Part shown: in pieces, positions 33,521-44,737 of the stretch
Position numbering within the stretch: the stretch's first letter is position 1
How the letters are laid out: every line of letters starts with the position of its first letter
Assembly: GCF_000226115.1 (NCBI RefSeq)
Contig: NC_016461.1
Location: 372,001-436,000 of the forward strand
Source of the DNA: Thermothielavioides terrestris NRRL 8126
Lineage: Eukaryota; Ascomycota; Sordariomycetes; Sordariales; Chaetomiaceae
Length of the DNA: 64,000 nucleotides
Direction of reading: 5' to 3'
Notes under the pieces: model-generated
Seen by the model: the letters and a program-made list of their open reading frames with translations, nothing else
Database searches by the model: none
What the model was told of the DNA's origin: nothing
Program-made: the position numbers and the translations under genes

Positions 33521-34871
33521 ATGCCTTCGGTCGTCCTTTCTCTTGCTTTCCTGGCCGGCAGCGCCATCGCTCAGCAGAGCGTTTGGGGACAATGCGGCGG
33601 CATCGGATACAGCGGACCGACAAGCTGCGTGAGTGGGAGCTGCTGCGTCACGCTGAACGCCTACTATGCGCAATGTACTCCGGGGACAGGCTGTGGCGGC
33701 GGTGGTAGCGGCACGACATTGACCACTAAGACCACGACCACAACCGCAACCGCCACGCCGACCGGCGGCGGCGGCGTCGGCAGCGGCAAGACCCGGTTCG
33801 CCGGCGTTAACATTGCCGGCTTTGACTTCGGGTGCGGGACGGACGGCACCTGCAACACCGCAAAGGTGTACCCGCCGGTGAAGAACTACCCGCCCGACTA
33901 CAATCACCCCGACGGCGCCGGCCAGATGCAGCACTTCTACCGGGACGACAACATGAACATCTTCCGCCTGCCCGTCGGCTGGCAGTACCTGGTCAACAAC
34001 AACCTCGGCGGCAGCCTGGACAGCACCAACTTCGGCTACTACGACCAGCTCGTCCAGGCGTGCCTCAGCACGGGCGCGTACTGCATCATCGACATCCACA
34101 ACTACGCGCGCTGGAACGGCGCCATCATCGGCCAGGGCGGCCCGACAAACGAGCAGTTCGCCGACCTCTGGCGGCAGATCGCGACCAAGTACGCGAACCA
34201 GCCGCGCATCTGGTTCGGCATCATGAACGAGCCGCACGACGTGCCCAACATCAGCACGTGGGCTGCCACGGTGCAGGCGGCGGTGACGGCGATCCGCAAC
34301 GCGGGCGCGACCAGCCAGTTCATCTCGCTGCCGGGCAACGACTGGCAGTCGGCGGCGGCCTTCATCAGCGACGGCAGCGCGGCGGCGCTGTCGGCCGTCA
34401 AGAACCCGGACGGCTCGACCACCAACCTCATCTTCGACGTGCACAAGTACCTCGACTCGGACAACTCGGGCACCCACACCGAGTGCGTCACCAACAACAT
34501 CGACTCCGCCTTCGCCCCGCTCGCCACCTGGCTGCGCCAGAACAACAGGCAGGCCATCCTCACCGAGACCGGCGGCGGCAACACGGCGTCGTGCCAGACC
34601 TACGTGTGCCAGCAGCTTGCCTACTTGAAGTAAGGGGATTGATTCCTTCCGACCATCGTTTGCCCTTTTTTTCACGTTTTGTCTTTCGCATGTGGGAGGG
34701 ACTGTTTGCTGACCGTCATAACCCCCCAGCCAAAACTCGGATGTCTACCTTGGCTACGTCGGCTGGGCTGCCGGCTCGTTCGACTCGACCTACGAGCTGG
34801 ACCTGACGCCCACTCAGAACGGCAACTCGTGGACTGATACCGCCCTGGCCAAGGCTTGCTTTGCGCGTTAA
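33521..34871 (+). CDS. CBM1-GH5 endoglucanase (cellulase)
   Basis: Two exons, 33521-34629 and 34730-34871, encode 416 residues; the intron has donor GTAAGG, branch CTGAC and acceptor CCAG. Domain order: signal peptide 1-17; cellulose-binding module CBM1 about 19-51 ([15 protein letters not shown], then [12 protein letters not shown]); Gly/Thr-rich linker about 52-88; GH5 catalytic domain from about 90. Catalytic residues are visible: acid/base Glu237 in IMNEPHD and nucleophile Glu349 in ILTETGGG, and the last exon supplies the conserved [12 protein letters not shown]. It should be secreted and cleave internal beta-1,4-glucosidic bonds of cellulose, as in EG2/Cel5A-type enzymes of cellulolytic fungi. 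The long frame on the opposite strand is a GC-rich shadow. Confidence 0.96.
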
Positions 34872-35672
34872 GGGTGGAGTGGGTGGTCGTTGGGGGTGAA
34901 TAGCGGAATGATGACGGGGATGAGATGAGCGGTGCGAGTACCTACAAACATGTACTGTACATACATATGAGAGTTATTTTGAGTGTTAAACTCTAAAGTA
35001 TATCCTCATGTAGCGCCGAATATCACTGGCGTCTCCTTGAGGGCACGCCGTGATCAATATTTCGGATTCCGGGAGCTTTTACGTCTGCTTGGAGATGATG
35101 TCCCCTCGGACATCCTCACTTTCGAATCCTCAGTGACCACATGCCGTTTGACCCCTCGACCATGAAGAAGCTATTCCGTGATTGCACCTCCGCGTCTTCT
35201 TGCCATTTACTCGGGCTCCGCATACTCGTAGATCGGACTCGGGTGGAGGCGCGCCATGTGCCGGTCCGTGCGAGGACCCTGCTTCTGGGGATGCTTGGCA
35301 GGGTGTCACGGGTAGCAGCCCGCGCCGTTCCGTTGGCTCGGGGAGGGGGGGAGGTGAGGGGGCCGCAGTCGAGGCTCAACCCCGCATGATCCAGGAACAG
35401 ATTCGGCTGGTAATTGTATTGCCGGAATTGGAGAAGCAATATCGCGGTGCAGCAAATAGACAGTCCCATCGGACGATGCTAGGGAAGGCCCTCGCTTCGT
35501 GAGGGGTGTTGATGTTTGTGCGTCGCCATAGCTGGGTACTAATAGCAGACCCCGAAAACCAAAGCACGTATCCCGTAGCTGTTGAACAACCTTGAGCCGT
35601 GCCCCTGACGATCTTCGCCATACAATCCACCACTTCTCGAGCCCCAATCCGGTTGGTTGCTTGCCTGCGACG
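34872..35672. other. intergenic region
   Basis: Region between the cellulase 3' end and the VAO-type oxidase start. No gene, repeat or RNA is recognised. Confidence 0.5.
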
Positions 35673-37752
<2,080 letters not shown>

Positions 37753-38057
37753 GGCGGATTGCGGAAACATTTCCCTTGCTGACTTGTGCTGTGGTGCTCC
37801 TTGTGGTCGGCGCGGTGGGTAGGTCGAATCGGTTCGTCCAAGATGTTGAATTAGTATACGATGCGCAGCGTTGTTTGTTTGCTACCACCGACGTCTCCAG
37901 CGAGTATTAAGAAGGATAATAAGGCAATTCCCCCTCCTTTGAAAACTTTGGCATAGGAGTCGCACAAATCAGCGAAAGCCTCCCCCGATATATACGTTTC
38001 CCGAAATATGTGTTGGACACTCCTAGCGCTCCAAACGTACACGCACCAACGCTCTAA

Positions 38058-39572
38058 TCAGACATTCTTCTTATCGGCGTACGTGAACTTCATCCCTTGC
38101 CTGACATCGCTGGTAATCAGCCGCCACACGTCCTGGGCCCAGTTCGCCCCGTTCACCCACGGCGCCCTGCCGGCGACCTTGGGCATCCGGTCGTGCGCCG
38201 ACACCATGTACGTCGAATTCAGCCCTACCGCCGGCAGCACGGGGAGTTTGGCCCGCACGGCCGGCTCGATGTGCGGCGTCGCCGAGGCGGCCCCGGACTT
38301 CTCCTGGTGCTTGATGACCCGGATCAGCTGGCGCACGCGCACGTCCGCCCCCGGCGTCCAGGTGGCGGCCGTGTAGCCCGTGATGAGGCCCGAGTTGGGC
38401 ACGCCCTCGAGCATGCAGCCGTTCCAGATGTACCGGCTGCCGAGCGTCTCGATCACAGACTCGCCATCGACCCGGGCATCCACGCCCGACAGCAGGGAGA
38501 AGTAGAGCCCAGTGGCCGTGATGATCATGTCTGCCTCGAGCGTCTCGCCCGACTTCAGCAGGATGCCTGTCTCGGTGACGGTCTTGATGGTGTCGGTGAC
38601 GATGCGGGCGTTGGGGCGGTGCAGCGCCTTGAAGAAGTCGCCGCCAGGGCACAAGCACAGACGCTGTTCGAAGGGGTTGTACCAGGGGTTGAAGTGCTTG
38701 TCGACGTCGAAGCCCTTGGGCAGCTGCTTCCGCGCCTGGCTCATGAGCAGGCGTCTGCCCGCGCGGGGGAAGTTCAAGAGGAAGGAGACAAACAGGGTCT
38801 CCAAGATCATGCGCTGCCACCAGTTGACTAACCGCGCCCATTTCAGGGGCAGGAACTTGCTCAAGAAGGCGACAACATTATCTCGGCTCGGCAAGCTGAG
38901 GATGTAGGACGGGCTGCGCTGGAGCATAGTCACGCTCTGGGCGGTCTGGGCGATGGCGGGCAGCAGCGTCACGGCCGTGGCACCGGATCCGATGATAACG
39001 ACGCGCTTCCCAGCGCAGCTGACGCGCTCGTCCCAGAACTGCGGGTGCACAACCTGCCCGCCGAAGTTTTCAATTCCCGGGATCACCGTCGGCAGCGGCT
39101 TCTCGTAACTGTAGTAGCCGCTGGCGTTGATGACCCACCACGCCTTGATCACCTTCTTCGCGACAGAGCCGTCCTCGCGCGTCACGTCGACGTGCAGCGT
39201 CCAGCGCTGCTCCGCGCTGCTCCAGTTGGAGGCAACCACGCGGTGGCCGAAGCGGATCTTCTTGTCGATGCCCTCGGCGGCGGCGCAGTCCTCGATGTAG
39301 GCGCGGATGCCCTCGGCCGGGGCCATGTTGATCGTGTGCGGCCAGGGCCGCCAGGGGAAGCCAAACAGGCCCATGGCGCTGTCGGTGCGCACGCCGGGGT
39401 ACTTCCAGAAGGCCCAGGTGCCGCCGATGACGCGGCGCGCCTCGAGCACGGCGAAGCTGCGGTGCGGCAGCGCCGTCTGCACGCGGTACGCCGAGTTGAT
39501 GCCGCTGAGGCCTGCGCCCACGATGACGATGTCGAGCGTTTCCGGCTCCGGTTCCATGGTGCCCGGTTGCAT
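38058..39572 (-). CDS. FAD-dependent monooxygenase, BVMO/FMO type
   Basis: Single exon, 504 residues, ATG at 39572 (a second Met five residues later is an alternative start). Two Rossmann motifs are seen: VIVGAGLSGINSAYR (residues ~16-30) for FAD and VVIIGSGATAVTL (~193-205) for NADPH. Between them lies FGGQVVHPQFWDE, close to the Baeyer-Villiger fingerprint FxGxxxHxxxW(P/D), and GGTWAFWKYPGVRTDS near residue 50 is typical of this class. Such enzymes oxidise ketones to esters or add oxygen to heteroatoms. The gene converges with the VAO-type oxidase, so consecutive action on an aromatic or alkyl-phenol substrate is possible, but adjacency is the only evidence. Confidence 0.9.
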   Translation of the reverse strand: MQPGTMEPEPETLDIVIVGAGLSGINSAYRVQTALPHRSFAVLEARRVIGGTWAFWKYPGVRTDSAMGLFGFPWRPWPHTINMAPAEGIRAYIEDCAAAEGIDKKIRFGHRVVASNWSSAEQRWTLHVDVTREDGSVAKKVIKAWWVINASGYYSYEKPLPTVIPGIENFGGQVVHPQFWDERVSCAGKRVVIIGSGATAVTLLPAIAQTAQSVTMLQRSPSYILSLPSRDNVVAFLSKFLPLKWARLVNWWQRMILETLFVSFLLNFPRAGRRLLMSQARKQLPKGFDVDKHFNPWYNPFEQRLCLCPGGDFFKALHRPNARIVTDTIKTVTETGILLKSGETLEADMIITATGLYFSLLSGVDARVDGESVIETLGSRYIWNGCMLEGVPNSGLITGYTAATWTPGADVRVRQLIRVIKHQEKSGAASATPHIEPAVRAKLPVLPAVGLNSTYMVSAHDRMPKVAGRAPWVNGANWAQDVWRLITSDVRQGMKFTYADKKNV

Positions 39573-39730
39573 GGCGCCTGATGGTTTTAGTGGTTGTCGA
39601 CGTGCTGGCCGGTGAACGAAGCGGGAAGTGGCAAGTCGCCCCGGTGGGTGGAGCGAGAAATTTCAAACCAGCTGGAGCCTCGGCAGACGGCAGCGGCGCC
39701 AGTGGCTGCAGCGCCGGTACCAACTAGGCA

Positions 39731-39738
39731 GTTTCAAG
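39731..39738 (+). repeat. left target-site duplication of hAT element
   Basis: The 8-mer GTTTCAAG directly precedes the left terminal inverted repeat and is repeated exactly at 40594-40601 after the right one. Confidence 0.85.
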
Positions 39739-40593
39739 CAAGGCTCCCAACAACTCAATCCTATCCAACGCAATTCAATTCAATTCAACGCAATTCAATT
39801 CAATTCAACGCAATTCAACGCAATTTGGCCCTGTTCGCAGTCAATTCGGGCCCTGGGATTAAATTAAATTGCATTGACTAGATTGCCAAGACCACATATT
39901 AGTTAATGCCTCGCATAGATGCCTCGCAGTCCGCCTAGCCGCCCAGCCACCCTGCCCAGCCACCCTGCCCAGCCCAGCCACCACAGCCACTAACATCTGC
40001 CTTGTGTTTTTTCCCTCAGTATCTGGACTTGGCATATAAAATGGAGCCAACGTCGCATCACAACGACTTTAACCGGGCTATCCTAGCGAGCTATACCAAC
40101 GACATGCGCTTTACGTAGAAACAATCAACAAGCTACAATGCTTAAACAATTAGGTGCAAAATAGGGAGTTCTGAAGCGTGGGTGTTCGTTCTCGACGGTG
40201 TTAATGTCTGGGTAGGGCGAAGGCGATCTTGGCTGTGTACGAGAGGTCTGGGCAGGCGCAGGAGGTCTAGGATTATATAAGCAATTGCTTAGTCAGAAAA
40301 AAACAAAACTGGCCACTCTCGATTTTATGGCATTTTTGAGCGATTCAGCCATTGCGAGAGCCAGAGAGCCAGAGAGCCAGAGAGCCGGGCAGGGCATGGA
40401 AAAAGGAGGTATAGCACGGAAAAGGAAGGTGGGGCATAGAAAACGGGGCGTCAGGGTTAGGGATATATATGGCGATTGACAAAAATTGGCACAAATTGAT
40501 CAATTTCAATTCAATTCAATCTGGGCCACGGCCTAGGCAATTCAATCCAATTCGAGCCTCAAAATTGAATTGATTGAGTTGTTGGGAGCCTTG
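39739..40593. mobile_element. non-autonomous hAT-type element (855 bp)
   Basis: The ends are perfect 22-bp inverted repeats beginning CAAGGCTCCCAAC, one reading rightward from 39739 and its complement ending at 40593. They are flanked by an exact 8-bp direct repeat (GTTTCAAG), the target-duplication length typical of the hAT superfamily. Just inside both ends lie tracts of CAATTCAA-like repeats. The interior contains no transposase frame, only short frames without recognised motifs, plus a run of AGAGCC repeats near 40365. It must rely on a transposase elsewhere. Perfect repeats and duplication imply a fairly recent insertion without heavy RIP. A diverged relative lies at 29364-29545. Confidence 0.88.
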
Positions 40594-40601
40594 GTTTCAA
40601 G
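40594..40601 (+). repeat. right target-site duplication of hAT element
   Basis: Exact copy of the 8-mer at 39731-39738, immediately after the right terminal inverted repeat. Confidence 0.85.
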
Positions 40602-41709
40602 CGAACTGCTCCGAAGCTGTAACGTTAGTGCGTGGTCCCAACCTCGGTCGGGAATCTCTCCGGCATTGCAACGGGTGCTCCCCGACCTGCCGGCAAACTG
40701 GCGGCGCATCCTCGCCCGCAGCATTTCCCGTTCCAACGCTGCGCACGCAAGTATCAACCATGCGTAGATCATTTCGATAACGTCACTAAACCGAGATAAC
40801 TCTGGCACAGCAAGAGCTGGGCGAGCCGTATTAGTGCCCCGTTTCGCGACATTCTGGAGGGGCCCGCCGCCTTTGAAGTTCGTACAGCAAAAAAAGCTTC
40901 TTGATGTACCTATGAATGACTGCCGAACCTTCCAAGGTTGTCTTGGCCGTCTTGACGGCGAGGCAAACACGCTGGGGAGGCAGCGCATATGCAAGTTCGG
41001 TGAAATGCGAACTTGCGGTTGGTAGCGCCCCAGGAGTACGGCACAACAGAGAAGCGGAGACGCCACTGTGCAGAAGATGATCAGGGGTTGCATCCCCCTT
41101 TTGGCAGCCCTTCACGTCAAAGAGTCTGTCATTTGCAGCAATTGTCCGATCGGATAGAAAGGGCCCAAGAGACTAACAGCATCTTTGTCATCGCTGTTAT
41201 GCAGGCCAAATCGAGTTTGACGCCACGGGCCAAACATCGTGATTGCGGACAGGAGATTGAAGAGCAGTCATTCGTGGTTGAGTGTTCCGAAGCCAAGGAA
41301 CGAGGTTCCAAGAGTGAGAATCCCGTGTCAAACTACAAATGGGGATGAAGAGCTTGCCCGGGAAGTGTCCGGACTGTGTTGGCAGCAGAGGGTGAGGAGG
41401 GGAATGCCGGGGTGTCTCAGGGAGTTTTATCCAAACCCAATCTCGCTTGGCGGTTGCCTCTCACACAGGTCACTTCTCACAACGGGGAGAAGTCGACGGC
41501 CATCAACTCTGAAGAAACCAGAAGTTTCAAGCCTCCTTTGCCCAGAACACCTAAGGTACAGGTTGCCGGGCACATTATCCTCGCCGGGTAACGGAAGTTC
41601 TGTTTAGCTGGTATTAATCAGTGGTGTCAGGCTACGAACCAAGCAATCCTTCTCTGCCTAGTTTTTCACCGCCCTTCCTTCAGGTCCATTGGGCTTTCGA
41701 GATCCCATC
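40602..41709. other. intergenic region
   Basis: No gene or further repeat is recognised between the hAT element and the kinase gene. Confidence 0.5.
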
Positions 41710-42630
41710 ATGGCACAGCAGTCAGCGCAAAGAAAGCTTTTCAATCCATTTCGCGGCACAGAGTACCTCAATCGGGGGCGATATGGCCACATATTTCGCC
41801 TTGCAGACACCTTCATTGTCGTGAAGATCGCACACCGCAACGTCAACGGCACCGCAGCTGAAGAGGCCAGGGCGGCCGAGAGCTTGGAAGTATTACGGCG
41901 AGAGCGAGCACTATACGAGGCACTGGCCAGCAAACCACCACACCCGAACATCGTGCAGTACTTCTTATCCATGGATATCGCCATCTTCATGAAGTTCGAG
42001 CCAGACACTCTCGAACGGCGTCTCAGTCGCCGATTCGAGACTCCCATTCCGGAGGCACGGCAATTCCGCTGGATCAAGGAGATCGCAAGCGCTGCGTCCT
42101 GGCTCGAGAGCCTTGACTACTTCCACGGCGACCTGCGGCTGGAAAACATCCTCCTGGACGAGACCGAGCATGTCAAGGTCTGCGACTTCGGGCGGGCTAT
42201 GAAGCGGGGATGCAAGATCGACGTAGCGACATACCCGTTCTATTGCCCGGCTAAGAATCCTGTTGCCGGCCCCGCGCATGAACAGTTCGCGATCGGTTCC
42301 TGCATCTACACTATCCGCACTGGAGAGGTGCCCTATGGCCAGTGGGAGACGCCTGAGGACTTCAAGAGAATGCATGAAGCCCTTCTCCAAGGGAACTACC
42401 CACCAACCGAAGACGACGCTGTCCTCGGCCATATCGTCTCGTCTTGTTGGCACTCAAGCTTTGAGAGTATGGGAGACGTCGAAGCAGCCATCGAACGGGT
42501 TGTCGGCCAGTTGTGCGAGGAAGGCAGTGCCATTTGTCTGTCGCAGGAAGAACATGACATCTGTGTGCAGAAGTGCCGGGAATTTCTGGCCCAGCAAGGG
42601 CAGGAGCACAGGGAAAACAACGCAGTGTGA
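41710..42630 (+). CDS. protein kinase domain protein
   Basis: Single exon, 306 residues, starting at the ATG at 41710; the upstream in-frame start is a TTG. It is essentially a bare kinase domain: glycine loop NRGRYGHIF near residue 29, probable ATP-lysine in FIVVKIA, catalytic loop YFHGDLRLENILL with His139 and Asp141, and CDFGRA with Asp159. The catalytic loop has HGD in place of HRD, common in fungal expanded kinase sets; the Lys that usually follows two residues later is replaced by Arg (HGDLR), so activity may be altered. The activation segment lacks the usual APE (FYCPAKNP). Substrate unknown; it resembles short orphan kinases that multiply in filamentous ascomycetes. Confidence 0.85.
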   Translation: MAQQSAQRKLFNPFRGTEYLNRGRYGHIFRLADTFIVVKIAHRNVNGTAAEEARAAESLEVLRRERALYEALASKPPHPNIVQYFLSMDIAIFMKFEPDTLERRLSRRFETPIPEARQFRWIKEIASAASWLESLDYFHGDLRLENILLDETEHVKVCDFGRAMKRGCKIDVATYPFYCPAKNPVAGPAHEQFAIGSCIYTIRTGEVPYGQWETPEDFKRMHEALLQGNYPPTEDDAVLGHIVSSCWHSSFESMGDVEAAIERVVGQLCEEGSAICLSQEEHDICVQKCREFLAQQGQEHRENNAV

Positions 42631-43967
42631 ATGGAGCTCTTCACAGGTACCCCATCGTGGACATGGAGCAGTCGGGCATGCTAATACATTCCAGATAGCC
42701 GTAAGCAGTGCTTAAGAAGCGATACCGGTAATGTTGTGGGAAGGAACGGAACTTCACTATCTCGTTGGGAATAGCACAAATAAAACTCAGAGCGGTCGCG
42801 GTCAGATTCAAGTGTGGTTAACGAAGCTCACATTAATATGTTGGGAATTCAATGAGACCACGATACTGAAAATTGTATTTGGAACTGACCCCCTCCTGCC
42901 TCCGTGTTGCATGGGAGACGTCGCCAAGGTACGGACTGCAACAGCGAGACGCTTACTCCGCGCAGACGGAAGGACCACGGCCCGGGACGCCTTTGGGTCA
43001 ATAGTTGAGGATGGTATTCTGGGGCAGTCTGGGCTGGCATTCTTGCGGCCGTATCGCCTGTCCTCGTCACACATGCGCAGCCGCAGCAACACAAGCGAAA
43101 ATCCGAAGTAAACCGAGAACTGATTGGAGAAGAGCTGTGGCTCCATTCATTACGCTATGAAAATCGAGCCTACGCTCAGGCATCTTGCCACCTTCAGAAC
43201 AAGAATCGAAATCCGAAGGATGGTTTCGTTCACTCGTTAATACCCGTCGTTTCCACTCCTTGTCTCGGTAAAGAAAAAATATAATCAAGATTAGAAAAGA
43301 TGATAGACAAAGCCACATCAGCAGAAAAATCTGTCAAGAGGACTGACGTGGAATGAGATGAAACAATCCAGACCCAGCAACACGGAGCCGGGTCCTTGGC
43401 TGGGTAGCAGTCATACCAGCCAAGACCCGGAACGACAAGCTGCCAAGAGAAAAAGAAGCAGAGAGAAGCCAAGCAAGCCAAGCAAACTAAGTCAGCCAAG
43501 AAAGCCAAGCAAGACCAGTCAGAACACAACGGCCAAGCCAAGTCCCGTCAGCATCCCTCTCTCCCTCCCCGTTCTCGCGTGGTTCCCCGCGCGGCCCGGG
43601 CCAAGATTCGTGGTCCTGCGGGCTGCCGAGGGGCTCGAGCTCCCGACCTGCGCGACGTGGCAGTGCCACAAAATAGTAAGCGGTGGAACTCGGATCCGTC
43701 GTCACAGCAGCCGGGCCTTGGCCAAGAAGCTTGGCCTCAGCCTGTCACGCTCGCTGCCTGCCGACCACGCTGACCATGTGTGCTCGCGCCTGCGTCCCTC
43801 CCTTTTGAGCAAATCCCGGCATGTACCCGACTTTGATTGGCTCCTTGCGTGAAGGTTAGTGATCGGCGGTCTCCGTGCTCCGCCATCTGGAAGATTCTTG
43901 TGTTCGGGTGTTGTGCTTGTGTTAGTGTGATGTGTGGAAGGAATCGGAAGCGTTGTGCGTGGTGGAG
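42631..43967. other. intergenic region with simple AAGCC-type tract
   Basis: No gene supported. Around 43440-43520 there is a degenerate AAGCCAAGC tandem tract. It should also contain the 3' UTR of the next minus-strand gene. Confidence 0.45.
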
Positions 43968-44737
43968 TCAAGTGGCTGCTGACAGTCGTCGCGACCAAGA
44001 CCGCCCCAGACGCACGAGGAAAGGGGACCGTTCCTGGGTTGCTGCTTTCGGGCCCTTCATGCCCTCGACGCTGACCAGCGACATGGTCCGCTTTTTGCCA
44101 GAGGAGACGTCCGCGGATCTCTGCTGGCCCGTTTGCCGCTGCTGGCGGGCAGGGGGAGTGGACGGGGCAGAATGACGCTTCATCCACGAGCGGCCTTTGA
44201 GCGATCCTCTTGGGGACTGTGTCTGGGGTGAAGCCACAGGCGTTGTTTCTCCATCGCCGGGGTCAGTTTCGTTGCCGAGGAGGACCATCTCGCCCTCAGG
44301 GTCGTTGTGGGCGGCGTCCTCGCTGGATTTGGCGGATGCTTCAACCTTCCCACGCATAAACGCAAACGGAAAATCAAGCTCGCCTCCCACTGCCGGCGAG
44401 TCAGCTAGGGGAACGCAAAGACAGACAGACACAACCACGTACCATGAGTAGACCACAGGCGGGCGTCGACCGTGTACTTGAAGAACTCGCTGCTAACCCT
44501 CTCGTATCCGCTCTGGCTGAGCCAGTTGGCCACCGACTCCTCGGCCGCCTTAACCGCGTCGGCCTTCTGACCCGGGACCAGAAGCGTCGTGTCTCGGCTG
44601 GCCGCAAAATTCAAGATGAACTGGCGGCGCGAGTGCTCTGCGGCCGATAGAGCTTTCAGCACGTTGATCCGCTCCCAGTCCCGGGGCGTCGCCCTCCGCT
44701 TGCTTTCCCTCACCGCCGCGTTTGCGGGAATGGCCAT
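43968..44737 (-). CDS. hypothetical protein
   Basis: Two exons on the minus strand, 44737-44443 and 44404-43968, encode 243 residues. The intron is only 38 bp, with donor GTACGT and acceptor CCTAG, short even for fungi but in frame. The start ATG has a good context (ATTACCATGG). Residues ~15-100 read as a compact helical domain (PRDWERINVLKALSAAEHSR, SVANWLSQSGYERVSSEFF). The C-terminal half is Ser/Thr/Pro/Lys-rich and probably disordered, with several possible phosphorylation sites. I recognise no family. No signal peptide or membrane segment. If the intron is not spliced, the first exon reads into a short hydrophobic tail instead. Confidence 0.55.

Noticed and set aside
33422..34675. 417-codon open frame antisense to the cellulase
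   Set aside because: It mirrors the GC3-rich coding strand of the CBM1-GH5 gene, has Val/Arg/Asp-skewed composition and no domain.
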